DNA of 64,000 nt from Acinetobacter qingfengensis (GTDB lineage Bacteria; Pseudomonadota; Gammaproteobacteria; Pseudomonadales; Moraxellaceae), in NCBI RefSeq assembly GCF_008693185.1, contig NZ_VXKN01000003.1, forward strand, positions 186,001-250,000, in the 5' to 3' direction. The notes under the pieces are model-generated. The model saw nothing but the letters and a program-made list of their open reading frames with translations. It searched no databases and was not told the DNA's origin. A program made the position numbers and the translations under genes. Positions 37,179 to 45,023 of this stretch are shown here, piece after piece (the stretch's first letter is position 1; the number at the start of each line of letters is the position of its first letter).

Positions 37179-39206
37179 ATGAAAAAATCAACACTTACAC
37201 ATACCCCAATTCCATTTTCAGATGAATTTTTAGCTGGATTTTTTCTTAGAGCTTCTTATGTAAATGGTTACCAATCACCAAAGCAGATGTTAAATAGCAC
37301 TGGCATGTCAATTTATACCTTATCTTATGAAGCAATATTTACTGATGAAAATAAACTCAAAAAAGTTATAGAACACTTAAACTTTTCCGATGATTTGTTG
37401 AAACTAGTAATTAGAAAGACTCCTCCAACATTTCAATATTTTTTGTGGAATAACAATCAAATAATTCAGCCTCAACTCTTATCATTAGGTTTAAATAAAT
37501 TCTGTCCAATCTGCTTAAAAAATAATGGTTATTGGAGAAAAAACTGGTTATTAAATCCTTTAACAATATGTCTGGAACACAAAATTACTTTAACAATTAA
37601 CTGCCCAAACTGTCATGATCCATTATCAATAAATCGTAGGTCATTATTTGAATGTACTAATTGTCGCTATGATCTTCGAGAACATCAAAGTGAATCATCA
37701 ACTCAAGATGATATCAATACGAATCATTGGTTTCTCGACAACCTAAACTCTAATAATGACAATTTTATAGAAATATTTTATGACATATGGATCGCACTAC
37801 TTGAGTATTTTTCAAACTTAAACATCCATGTGAATAAGTCTTATATCTTGAGACTATTTTATGATTATTTCAAAAATGAAAAACGTTTTTTAGCTTTCCT
37901 TATTGAGAAAATTGAAGAAAATCTAGTTCATGCTCATCCTCGTATTCAATTACTTCCTTTTTTTCAAAAAAAGTCTAAATTCGAGCATATATTGGCTAAG
38001 ATCCTGTCTCACTTTGAGGATCATAAACAATTTTCACCACAACTCATTGATAAAAAATTCAATAAAAATGAAGCAAGACATATACTTGGAGTCAGCTTTT
38101 CATCATTTCATAAAAGATTAAATGCAGGAATTCTATATCATGATCAGCTTGCAAATAATGAGAAAAATAGTTTTAGTGCCAAAATACTTGAAGACTGGTT
38201 GATTAATGAAGTAAGAAATATTAATGGTACATATGAATATCATCATCCACCACATCTAGCTGATGAATCCGATCATTACTACACGATTCCTGAAATGATG
38301 AAAATACTGGATATCAATAATAGAAACACACGTTTATTTCTTAAAACTCCAAATATTCCAACAACCAAAAAGTATCTCAATCATTATACACAGCTTTGTC
38401 TTCATAAAGATTTCATCAATGATTTTAATGAAAAATATATTTTCTTAAGTCCACTTGCTAAACAATTGGACGTTTCGCCACTTACACTAAGAGATAAACT
38501 TTCTAGTTTAAAAATCGATCCAATCCATATCAATAAACTTTACCCTGCTTTTTATGCAAGAAAAGACATTCAACATATAGATAAATCTACGATTGAGAAT
38601 ATAGTCTCTTTCAAGAACAATTTGGGGCGCAAGAAAAAAGGAACTGTAATAGAGAACGATAACAATGATTACATTAATCTGAATGACGCTGCTAAACTTT
38701 TCAATCTTTCATCAGCTCAAACAGCTCAACTCATTAAATACAAATGGTTGTTAATTGACGATATTGAAGAGCGCCCATACCGCATTCCAATAAGAAGTAT
38801 TGATAGATTACTGCAATTAAAGAATGATCCTTCTTTTGTCTATATAGATGATGTACTCAAAGCACTCAACTGCACAGCTGACCAACTACAGAAGAATTGG
38901 ATCATGACTGGCTATTTGACACTTCGACATATAGGTTATTGGCAATCACTACCAAAAAGGCAAGTTGATCATGTCTTAGAAATTCACAAAGATTTTTGTA
39001 CAGCATCAGAGGCTAACGATATTCTTGGAATGCATAGAACTCATATTACTAATCTAGTCTCTAGAGGATTGATCAAACCATATCTTCACGGCAATCACAA
39101 TTACTCAGTTAGGTTATTTAAACGAGAGGATGTTAAAAAACTGCTAGAAGCAGGCTATGGTAAAAAAATCTTAACTTATATGACAAAAAACTCTAAAAAG
39201 TCTTAA
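37179..39206 (+). CDS. tniQ: TniQ/TnsD-family target-selection protein with C-terminal HTH array
   Basis: 675 residues. The N-terminal TniQ domain begins PIPFSDEFLAGFFLRASYVN and has two zinc-binding sets, Cys109/Cys112/Cys131/His134 (KFCPICLKNNGYWRK, ICLEH) and Cys142/Cys145/Cys159/Cys162 (NCPNCHDP, CTNCRYDL). From about 290 to 660 there are five or six helix-turn-helix-like units, such as YTIPEMMKILDINNRNT, FLSPLAKQLDVSPLTLRDKL, YINLNDAAKLFNLSSAQTAQ and CTASEANDILGMHRTHITNL. This length and plan resemble TnsD, which reads the 3' end of glmS for Tn7. Here the natural target would be nrdB. No transposase partner is present. Its 3' end overlaps the first right-end repeat. Confidence 0.85.
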   Translation: MKKSTLTHTPIPFSDEFLAGFFLRASYVNGYQSPKQMLNSTGMSIYTLSYEAIFTDENKLKKVIEHLNFSDDLLKLVIRKTPPTFQYFLWNNNQIIQPQLLSLGLNKFCPICLKNNGYWRKNWLLNPLTICLEHKITLTINCPNCHDPLSINRRSLFECTNCRYDLREHQSESSTQDDINTNHWFLDNLNSNNDNFIEIFYDIWIALLEYFSNLNIHVNKSYILRLFYDYFKNEKRFLAFLIEKIEENLVHAHPRIQLLPFFQKKSKFEHILAKILSHFEDHKQFSPQLIDKKFNKNEARHILGVSFSSFHKRLNAGILYHDQLANNEKNSFSAKILEDWLINEVRNINGTYEYHHPPHLADESDHYYTIPEMMKILDINNRNTRLFLKTPNIPTTKKYLNHYTQLCLHKDFINDFNEKYIFLSPLAKQLDVSPLTLRDKLSSLKIDPIHINKLYPAFYARKDIQHIDKSTIENIVSFKNNLGRKKKGTVIENDNNDYINLNDAAKLFNLSSAQTAQLIKYKWLLIDDIEERPYRIPIRSIDRLLQLKNDPSFVYIDDVLKALNCTADQLQKNWIMTGYLTLRHIGYWQSLPKRQVDHVLEIHKDFCTASEANDILGMHRTHITNLVSRGLIKPYLHGNHNYSVRLFKREDVKKLLEAGYGKKILTYMTKNSKKS

Positions 39207-39246
39207 CTTATATGTCAAAATTAGCTGAGATCATATGTCAATAAAA
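39169..39246 (+). repeat. Right-end repeat cluster (putative transposase-binding sites)
   Basis: Two 20-bp direct repeats, TCTTAACTTATATGACAAAA (39169-39188) and TCTTAACTTATATGTCAAAA (39201-39220), 32 bp apart with one mismatch, and a shorter third copy, ATATGTCAATAAAA (39233-39246). The first lies inside the tniQ coding end. Multiple directly repeated sites at one end are typical of Tn7/Tn5053-like elements. Confidence 0.7.
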
Positions 39247-39277
39247 TTCAAAAACTATTGATTTAATTGAATAACTC

Positions 39278-39303
39278 AATCTCATGTTATCTGTCATTCA
39301 CTG
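39278..39303 (-). repeat. Right terminal inverted repeat of the element
   Basis: TTATCTGTCATTCACTG (39287-39303) is the exact reverse complement of the left terminal repeat; AATCTC just inside it (39278-39283) matches the inner part of the left repeat. Confidence 0.8.
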
Positions 39304-39307
39304 ATCT
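39304..39307. repeat. Possible 4-bp target-site duplication, right copy (ATCT)
   Basis: Same four bases as 25795-25798, directly outside the right terminal repeat. Confidence 0.35.
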
Positions 39308-39343
39308 ATAATAAATGCCGCTGATATTAGCGGCATTTATTAT
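39308..39343. terminator. Terminator outside the element, probably the native nrdB terminator
   Basis: ATAATAAATGCCGCT (39308-39322) and AGCGGCATTTATTAT (39329-39343), perfect 15-bp stem, loop GATATT. It ends the TonB receptor gene on the minus strand. If the element is removed it would lie about 14 bp past the nrdB stop region and serve both convergent genes. Confidence 0.75.
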
Positions 39344-39356
39344 TTATACAACCTTA

Positions 39357-41891
39357 TTAAAACCTATATTTCAAAGTTGCCATAACATTACGTGGTGTCC
39401 CATAAGCCGTTCCGGCACTGCCCCAACCCAATCCTGTGTAATAAGTTTTATCCAGCAGATTATTGATGTTGAGCTGAATATCCACATTTGAATTGAGTTG
39501 ATAAGCGCCATTTAATGACACCAATGCATAACCACCCTGTTTAATCAATTCGTTATCAGTCGCTTGCGTTGCAGTTTGCGCATAAATACTGCCGCCTATG
39601 CGTAATTTTTCCCATTGTCCAGGCAAACGATAACTGGTGGAAAGTTTAAATTGTTGACGAGGTAAACTTGGATTAAATATTGTTCCAACAATAGTGGAAT
39701 CAACATCTTTAGAATATTTGGTTTTTACATAGGTATAACCGGCAGTAACTTGCCAGCGATCTGTCAATGCACCACTGATTTCTGTTTCAAAGCCTTTACT
39801 TTCCACTTCACCGGAAGCACGTTTACAATAGCTGGTGCTACCGGCACAAGGATTTGGCCCTGATAAATCATTGACTGCACGATTTTGTTGCTCAATCAAA
39901 AATGTCGCAATACTGGCATTTAACTGACCATCAAAATACTCACCTTTTAATCCCAATTCATAATTTGTACCAGTAATCGGTTTTAACTGATTTCTATTAC
40001 GATCAACATCACTTTGTGGCTCAAAGATTTCTGTCCAGCTTGCATAGATTGAGTGTTGTGGATTTAAATCAAAAACCACACCAGCGTAAGGGGTAATTTC
40101 ACCTTTTTCATCATAGCTGGTATGGGCTCTTAAATTTTCACTTTTATACCAGTTAAAACGTGAACCCAAAATAAATTTCAAATGATCGGTCACAGACAAA
40201 CGGGTTGCAGTGTATAAGCCAGTTTGTCTAGTCTTGGTATCAATATTCCATCTGGTCAAATCAATATCAGGTCTGCTAATAATTGAGGAATCCCAATCGT
40301 AGGGGTTAACCGTCGGAGCGCTCGTGGTCCAGCTATCCGTAGACCAGCCACCCCAGTTTTTATTATGTTTTTCCCGATAGTTCGCTCCCACAATTAATTC
40401 ATGACTTCGGTTAAATAAATTATAATCACCATTCAGTGTTAGCTCATAGCTATCCGCTTTGTTATCCAATTTGTAATGCTGCACACTTTGATAAAATGGA
40501 CTGCCACCAACAGCATTATTGGCGTACAAACTACCACTACCGGTTTGAGTGGAAAACAAAATATCCTGCTCAGGTCGCTTCCAGTTGCCTGCAAATTTTA
40601 GTTTCCAGTCATTGGCAAAAGTATAGGTCAAGTCGGAAAAAATACTTAAATCTTCCTGTTTCCAGAAATCAAAATCATTGGATAAATTGGTTTTTCGACT
40701 AATATTAAAAAAACTGCCATCAGTATGATTTGGAAGACTTTGAGTTCCACCCTTATTATCTACTTTACGATAGTGAACACCCAATGTTGCCAATAAATTA
40801 CTGCTGAGATCAGCTTCAACAATGCCATAAAGCTGATAATTACTGGCATCTGCATTGTCATAGAATTGATCTTTGTCCTGTGCAGCAACCACTGCTCTGG
40901 CACGAATGGTTTTATCTGCATTTAATGCACCACCTACATCAACACTAGCACGATAGTTATTCCAGCTTCCAGCACTAATCGAAACTGTACCTTGTGTTTC
41001 TGTTGTAGGCCGTTTTCGTACCAGATTAATGGTTGCTGATGGTGTTCCTGCCCCTGTGGTCAATCCGGTAGCACCACGGACGACCTCGATACGGTCATAA
41101 ATATCCAGAGAATCATTATCTGCATTGAAGGTACCATTGGCACCTGTATCCAGTGTTAAACCATCCACATTAAGATTGGAAATAGCAAAACCACGTGCAC
41201 TAAAACTGCCAGAATCACCAACGTAATAACCTGACTGAGTCACCAATCCTGTAATGTTCTGTACCGCATCATCCAACGTTGTTAGCCCTAGATCATCAAT
41301 TTGCGAACGGGTCAGGATACTGACCGATTGTGGTGTTTCTTTCATGGACAAATTCAATTTGGTCGCACTATTCATTTTCCCTGTAGTATAAGAACCTGTA
41401 CCCTCTGTGGTATTTTGAGCAGCATGAACAGTAATTGCAGGTAATATAGAAACACCATCAGTATTACGATAATTGCCTTTGGCATTGACATCTATTTGTT
41501 TTAATTCTCCTATATATTTTGGTTCAGGCTTTTTTTGGCTTTGTGTTGTTTTAATTGTAATAACATAACCCGTGGCTTGCTTTTGAGCCTGTAAATTTGT
41601 ACCTTGTAAAATTTCAGCAAATCCCTCATCTACTGAGTAATTTCCTTTTAATCCAGCACTTTGAATCTTGGATAATTGTTTGCCATCCATTGCAATGGCT
41701 ATCCCTGCCTGTGCTGCAAACTGGTTAAGTACCAAATTAAGTGAACTGGCTGAAATCTGGTAGTTTTTAACTTGTACCGTATTTGCTATAGCAATTGGAG
41801 TAGAAAGTAATACACCTACCCCAATTGCCAAATGAATAGAAAGCGCTAATGGTTTTAATAGTGTTTTCTGAGAAGATTGTTGCTTTTTCAT
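39357..41891 (-). CDS. TonB-dependent siderophore receptor with N-terminal signalling (STN) domain
   Basis: 844 residues from the ATG at 41891, which follows GGGG at a proper distance; the longer frame has no ribosome site. Signal peptide (hydrophobic IHLAIGVGVLLSTPIAIA, then an Ala-Asn cleavage region), STN domain (about 35-110, NYQISASSLNLVLNQFAAQA), plug domain with TonB-box-side MKETPQSVSILTRSQIDD, and a 22-strand barrel closing with NVMATLKYRF, ending in aromatic Phe. The STN domain and the adjacent FecR/FecI pair make it a transducer: ligand binding would signal through FecR to FecI. Most similar in plan to FpvA/FoxA-type ferri-siderophore receptors; ligand unknown. Confidence 0.92.
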   Translation of the reverse strand: MKKQQSSQKTLLKPLALSIHLAIGVGVLLSTPIAIANTVQVKNYQISASSLNLVLNQFAAQAGIAIAMDGKQLSKIQSAGLKGNYSVDEGFAEILQGTNLQAQKQATGYVITIKTTQSQKKPEPKYIGELKQIDVNAKGNYRNTDGVSILPAITVHAAQNTTEGTGSYTTGKMNSATKLNLSMKETPQSVSILTRSQIDDLGLTTLDDAVQNITGLVTQSGYYVGDSGSFSARGFAISNLNVDGLTLDTGANGTFNADNDSLDIYDRIEVVRGATGLTTGAGTPSATINLVRKRPTTETQGTVSISAGSWNNYRASVDVGGALNADKTIRARAVVAAQDKDQFYDNADASNYQLYGIVEADLSSNLLATLGVHYRKVDNKGGTQSLPNHTDGSFFNISRKTNLSNDFDFWKQEDLSIFSDLTYTFANDWKLKFAGNWKRPEQDILFSTQTGSGSLYANNAVGGSPFYQSVQHYKLDNKADSYELTLNGDYNLFNRSHELIVGANYREKHNKNWGGWSTDSWTTSAPTVNPYDWDSSIISRPDIDLTRWNIDTKTRQTGLYTATRLSVTDHLKFILGSRFNWYKSENLRAHTSYDEKGEITPYAGVVFDLNPQHSIYASWTEIFEPQSDVDRNRNQLKPITGTNYELGLKGEYFDGQLNASIATFLIEQQNRAVNDLSGPNPCAGSTSYCKRASGEVESKGFETEISGALTDRWQVTAGYTYVKTKYSKDVDSTIVGTIFNPSLPRQQFKLSTSYRLPGQWEKLRIGGSIYAQTATQATDNELIKQGGYALVSLNGAYQLNSNVDIQLNINNLLDKTYYTGLGWGSAGTAYGTPRNVMATLKYRF

Positions 41892-42032
41892 CACATTGCC
41901 CCACATCGAAGACTGAAATATCAATAACACTTATTGATGCTGTTTGTTTCTCTATAGGTCGGATGAAAATGCAAACTGCGTAATCAAAATAAGAAATATT
42001 TGTAAAATTTATTTTAATTAATTGTTATTTAA

Positions 42033-43031
42033 TTATTTATTTTTTATCAGTGTTCTTCCCAGAAAATCTTTTTCAACTGTAATCGGCAAACTATTTTCCA
42101 GTAAAACTAATCCTCTGCCATCAAGTGGCAACATTGCAGTAACCTCAATGTGATTTAATGCTTGAGCATCATATTTAAATGTTCGATCATCATAACTTTG
42201 CAAAATTGCCAGTACCTGATCCAATGGCATTAAATCAATTGCAAGCATGTGCTGTTGCCATGCCGTTTCCGCCTGTTGAATGGAAATTTTTTGTACAGGG
42301 TGAATACCTTGTAAATCAATAATAATTTGTTGACCAGCATCAACCTTGACGATTTGTTGTTGTCCATTTATCAAAGTAGTAGTGACTTCAGTACTGGAAT
42401 GTAACATGGTTAAAATCGTTGCCTGACCATGATGTTGTACAATAAATCGTGTCCCTAATGCTTTGATCTGGGCAAATTCAGTGTCGATGATAAATGGTCG
42501 TTGCGCATCTTTTGCAACATCAACCAGAATATTACCATCCAGTAATTCAATAACGCGCTGTTGTTGATTAAATTTAATGTTATAGGCGGTATGGCCACTG
42601 ATTTTGATCTCTGAATCATCTGGTAAGACCTGCTCATTCCAAGAATTATAACGATTTTTAGTATCCGCAAACCAATATTGCGTATTGGCCCAATATCCCA
42701 TAACAGCAGTAAATATACAGATAAATATTATAGACAGAATTTTGTGAGATTTTTTAAATAGATGATCTGGCTGAGTTTGTTCGACTGCTTGTTCAATAAT
42801 TTGATGTGAAATAGTATGTTGTTTAAATTGTTCAAAAGGCTGGAATGTTGACTGCATTTGCTTAACCATTTCAACATGCCGTGGATTCTGTTGCTGCCAG
42901 TCTAGAAATTCTTGTCGATCCTGTGCAGTACAATCAATACTTTGCATTTTTAATAACCATAGTGCAACCTGCTCCATCAGCTCCGTATCTGATAGAGGAT
43001 TATTGTGTTGCTGATGGTTTGAGCCTGACAT
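42033..43031 (-). CDS. fecR: FecR-family anti-sigma / sigma regulator
   Basis: 332 residues from the ATG at 43031. N-terminal cytoplasmic DUF4880-like part (LMEQVALWLLKMQSIDCTAQ, DRQEFLDWQQQNPRHVEM), one transmembrane helix (about 95-113, ILSIIFICIFTAVMGYWA), and a periplasmic FecR domain (TAYNIKFNQQQRVIELLDGN, ALGTRFIV) followed by an STN-like C-terminal part. It would hold or activate the FecI-type sigma factor in response to the receptor. Starts four bases before the end of the preceding sigma gene region, in the usual fecI-fecR-receptor order. Confidence 0.92.
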   Translation of the reverse strand: MSGSNHQQHNNPLSDTELMEQVALWLLKMQSIDCTAQDRQEFLDWQQQNPRHVEMVKQMQSTFQPFEQFKQHTISHQIIEQAVEQTQPDHLFKKSHKILSIIFICIFTAVMGYWANTQYWFADTKNRYNSWNEQVLPDDSEIKISGHTAYNIKFNQQQRVIELLDGNILVDVAKDAQRPFIIDTEFAQIKALGTRFIVQHHGQATILTMLHSSTEVTTTLINGQQQIVKVDAGQQIIIDLQGIHPVQKISIQQAETAWQQHMLAIDLMPLDQVLAILQSYDDRTFKYDAQALNHIEVTAMLPLDGRGLVLLENSLPITVEKDFLGRTLIKNK

Positions 43032-43034
43032 CAA

Positions 43035-43550
43035 TTAATTCTGCATCATCCATTGGTGACAATGTACCATTGCTTTGACCAAATCAAGCTGCACAGTACG
43101 TCTGGATACTTTTAAATGCTGGGCGATTTTTTCCTGTGACATACCATCCAGATAATATAATAACAGACATAATCGTGGGCGTTCAGCAAGATCACTGACA
43201 GCAAGTGTTATCCTTTGCAATAACTCAACGATCATGATGGTTTGCTCCGGCGAACTCTGTACATTCTCCTGCTGAAGATACTGCAAATGCTCCAGATATT
43301 TTTTCTCAACAATGGCATGTCTTGCCTGATCAACCACGATACAACGTGCTGTCGTAGCAAGATAAGCTCTAGGTTCCCGAATCAAATGTGCCTGATTAGA
43401 AATAAATAATTTTAAAAAAGTATCCTGTACAATATCTTCCAGATGAATATTCGACTTCAAATGTCTATATAGCCATTGGCTTAACCAATTGTAATTCTCT
43501 GCATAAATCTGACAGAAACGTTTACCGGCTTGTTGAGTTAAAGAGTCCAT
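43035..43550 (-). CDS. fecI: ECF sigma factor, FecI family
   Basis: 171 residues from the ATG at 43550 (MDSLTQQAGKRF). An upstream ATG at 43589 would add 13 residues; neither has a strong ribosome site and family length favours the shorter form. Region 2 is seen as LEDIVQDTFLKLF and EPRAYLATTARCIVVDQARH; region 4 as LYYLDGMSQEKIAQHLKVSR, then RTVQLDLVKAM. It should direct transcription of the receptor gene downstream. A Fur-like sequence at 43600-43628 suggests iron repression. Confidence 0.9.
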   Translation of the reverse strand: MDSLTQQAGKRFCQIYAENYNWLSQWLYRHLKSNIHLEDIVQDTFLKLFISNQAHLIREPRAYLATTARCIVVDQARHAIVEKKYLEHLQYLQQENVQSSPEQTIMIVELLQRITLAVSDLAERPRLCLLLYYLDGMSQEKIAQHLKVSRRTVQLDLVKAMVHCHQWMMQN

Positions 43551-43599
43551 AACATAACTGCGATGAAATAGATTAAAATATGTAACCATCTTACTAATA

Positions 43600-43628
43600 A
43601 ATGATAATTCTTTCCATTATTATTTATC
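43600..43628. promoter_or_regulatory. Candidate Fur box upstream of fecI
   Basis: ATGATAAT and ATTATTAT, inverted with one mismatch, around TCTTTCC, followed by TTATC. Similar to overlapping GATAAT/ATTATC hexamers of Fur boxes and correctly placed for an iron-regulated sigma gene. Imperfect match in AT-rich DNA. Confidence 0.4.
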
Positions 43629-43730
43629 TGAACACTTACAAACCAACTTAAAACCCTTGTATTTATGAAAAATAATATCGCAGCTCGCATTTATCTCAAT
43701 AAATACATATTAAAATCGCTTAATTGATCA

Positions 43731-44549
43731 TCAGGGTAACAAAATATCTGCTTCAAAAAATAAACATGCATAGCCAGCAATTTCAATGCGATCCTGATCA
43801 AGAATTTTACAAAATAATGCACCACCACGTTGGGAAGCTTGATAAGCAACTAACTGAGATTTTCCTAATTTCTCAGCCCATATCGGCACAATTGCCGTAT
43901 GAATTGACCCTGTCACTGGATCTTCATCAATACCTAATGCTGGTGCGAAATAACGGGAAACACAATCATATTGTTGTGCCTGAGCAGTAATCGCAACGTC
44001 CAGACCAGCAGTTGTAATTGCTGTACGTAAATTTCCCAGTTCTGCTAATTTTTTAAAATCCGGAGTTTCCTCTAAAACATCCTGAACCGATTGATATTCC
44101 AAAATATAAGCCTGAGCATTGCGATACACTGCCTTGATGGGCTTCGTTAATGCCTCATTCAGAATTTCAGGATATTCAGATAATTTTTCAGCCTTACGAA
44201 TTGGAAAATTCATACAAATCTTGCCATCATCTGCCTGAGAAATAATAAAAATTCCCAATTTTTTGCTATGAAAATGAATGGTTTTTAAAGCGGTAAATTT
44301 TTGAAATAAGATAAATGCACTGGCTAACGTCGCATGCCCACAAAACTCAATTTCACTAACTGGCGTAAACCAGCGAATTTCATAATTTTGTGCATCAAGT
44401 ATTTTAACAAAAGCTGTTTCTGATAGATTATTTTCTGCAGCAATTTTCTGCATTAACTGTTCATCCAGCCATTGTTCCAATACAAGTACAGCAGCGGGAT
44501 TACCTTGAAAAAGCTGCTGACTAAAGGCATCGACTTGATACATTTTCAT
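43731..44549 (-). CDS. PhzF-family isomerase/epimerase-like protein
   Basis: 272 residues. N-terminal MYQVDAFSQQLFQGNPAAV, NNLSETAFV with the catalytic Glu position of the family, FCGHATLASAFIL, and, in the second half, SRYFAPALGIDEDPVTGS followed by HTAIVPIWAEKLG are the standard PhzF signatures. PhzF proteins isomerise trans-2,3-dihydro-3-hydroxyanthranilate or related compounds, but most chromosomal members have no known substrate. GGAG precedes the start. Single gene, convergent with nothing nearby; no phenazine genes are present. Confidence 0.93.
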   Translation of the reverse strand: MKMYQVDAFSQQLFQGNPAAVLVLEQWLDEQLMQKIAAENNLSETAFVKILDAQNYEIRWFTPVSEIEFCGHATLASAFILFQKFTALKTIHFHSKKLGIFIISQADDGKICMNFPIRKAEKLSEYPEILNEALTKPIKAVYRNAQAYILEYQSVQDVLEETPDFKKLAELGNLRTAITTAGLDVAITAQAQQYDCVSRYFAPALGIDEDPVTGSIHTAIVPIWAEKLGKSQLVAYQASQRGGALFCKILDQDRIEIAGYACLFFEADILLP

Positions 44550-44761
44550 TATTCATTATCTCCTAACTTTTTTTTAAGATGTTAACCTAAAATTAAAAAT
44601 GATAGCCCATTCATAAAATACAATAAAATGGTCACGATAAAAGCCGATTACATGACTTTTCAATCAATAAAAAACTATTTTAAACCATATATTTTGAAGC
44701 CAAAGTGGCAATATTAATGCATTTTTAATAATATTTTTGTTGTAAAAGATCTATTTTAAAC
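44550..44761. other. Intergenic region between the PhzF gene and the rtcB promoter
   Basis: AT-rich, no gene or strong structure seen. Together with the leader that follows, the gene-free stretch before rtcB is 474 bp. Confidence 0.5.
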
Positions 44762-44789
44762 TTGACATGCTGTTTTTTTACACTAGAAT
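44762..44789 (+). promoter_or_regulatory. Strong sigma-70 promoter of the rtcB leader
   Basis: TTGACA (44762-44767), 16-bp spacer, TAGAAT (44784-44789). Predicted transcript start near 44796, about 230 bases before rtcB. Confidence 0.75.
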
Positions 44790-44830
44790 GCGCATTCAAA
44801 GATTTTATACCCATATTGAAATATTAGGAG

Positions 44831-44959
44831 GACGTCATGCTTTTATCTGGAAAACCTAACTTAAACTGATTAAGCATACGTCTGCTCACGGACATAGGTT
44901 TAATCACTGATATGTCCGAATGCAAAGCAATCAAGATCTGGCATTCGCCGGATTTTTTT
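44831..44959 (+). promoter_or_regulatory. Attenuator-like leader of rtcB
   Basis: Four pairable segments in order. Stem A: GACGTCATGC (44831-44840) with GCATACGTC (44874-44882), one bulge, covering the leader ORF start. Stem B: CGGACATA (44889-44896) with TATGTCCG (44911-44918). Antiterminator: CGAATGC (44917-44923) with GCATTCG (44941-44947). Terminator: ATCTGGC (44936-44942) with GCCGGAT (44947-44953), loop ATTC, then seven T (44953-44959). The antiterminator overlaps both stem B and the terminator, so the structures exclude each other. The pairings are seen; regulation is inferred. Confidence 0.65.
44837..44869 (+). CDS. Leader peptide MLLSGKPNLN
   Basis: Ten codons and TGA behind a perfect AGGAGG (44826-44831) five bases upstream, the strongest ribosome site in the region. 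Placed like an attenuator leader peptide before the hairpins that precede rtcB. No run of one amino acid, so what its translation would sense is unclear. Confidence 0.55.
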   Translation: MLLSGKPNLN

Positions 44960-45023
44960 ATGTCTAGATTTTAATCAAGACATCAATTTTCGGACAAAAT
45001 AAAAACTTAATGAGAAAAATTTC

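Larger units (their letters stand above)
25799..39303. mobile_element. Tn7-like (TniQ-containing) element carrying a restriction cargo, inserted after nrdB
   Basis: 13,505 bp bounded by perfect 17-bp inverted repeats, extended to 23 of 26 matching positions, with inner copies of a TATATGTCAAAA motif in opposite orientation at the two ends (one at the left, three at the right). Cargo from left to right: GmrSD-like gene, hsdS, hsdM, hsdR, a lipoprotein, a small gene, two XRE regulators, a TniB-like fragment and a tniQ gene at the end away from nrdB. Insertion is 13 bp past the nrdB stop codon. No DDE transposase or intact AAA+ ATPase is present, so the element is immobile or mobilised in trans. 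The ends and gene order are seen; the Tn7-like class is inferred from TniQ and the multiple end repeats. Confidence 0.75.

Noticed and set aside
25799..39303. Integrative element using a tyrosine recombinase, or a prophage remnant
   Set aside because: No integrase, excisionase or phage structural gene, and no tRNA at either end; terminal inverted repeats and TniQ fit a transposon better.
43731..44549. Phenazine biosynthesis gene
   Set aside because: PhzF-family fold is clear, but no other phz genes are nearby and most such proteins have unrelated or unknown roles.
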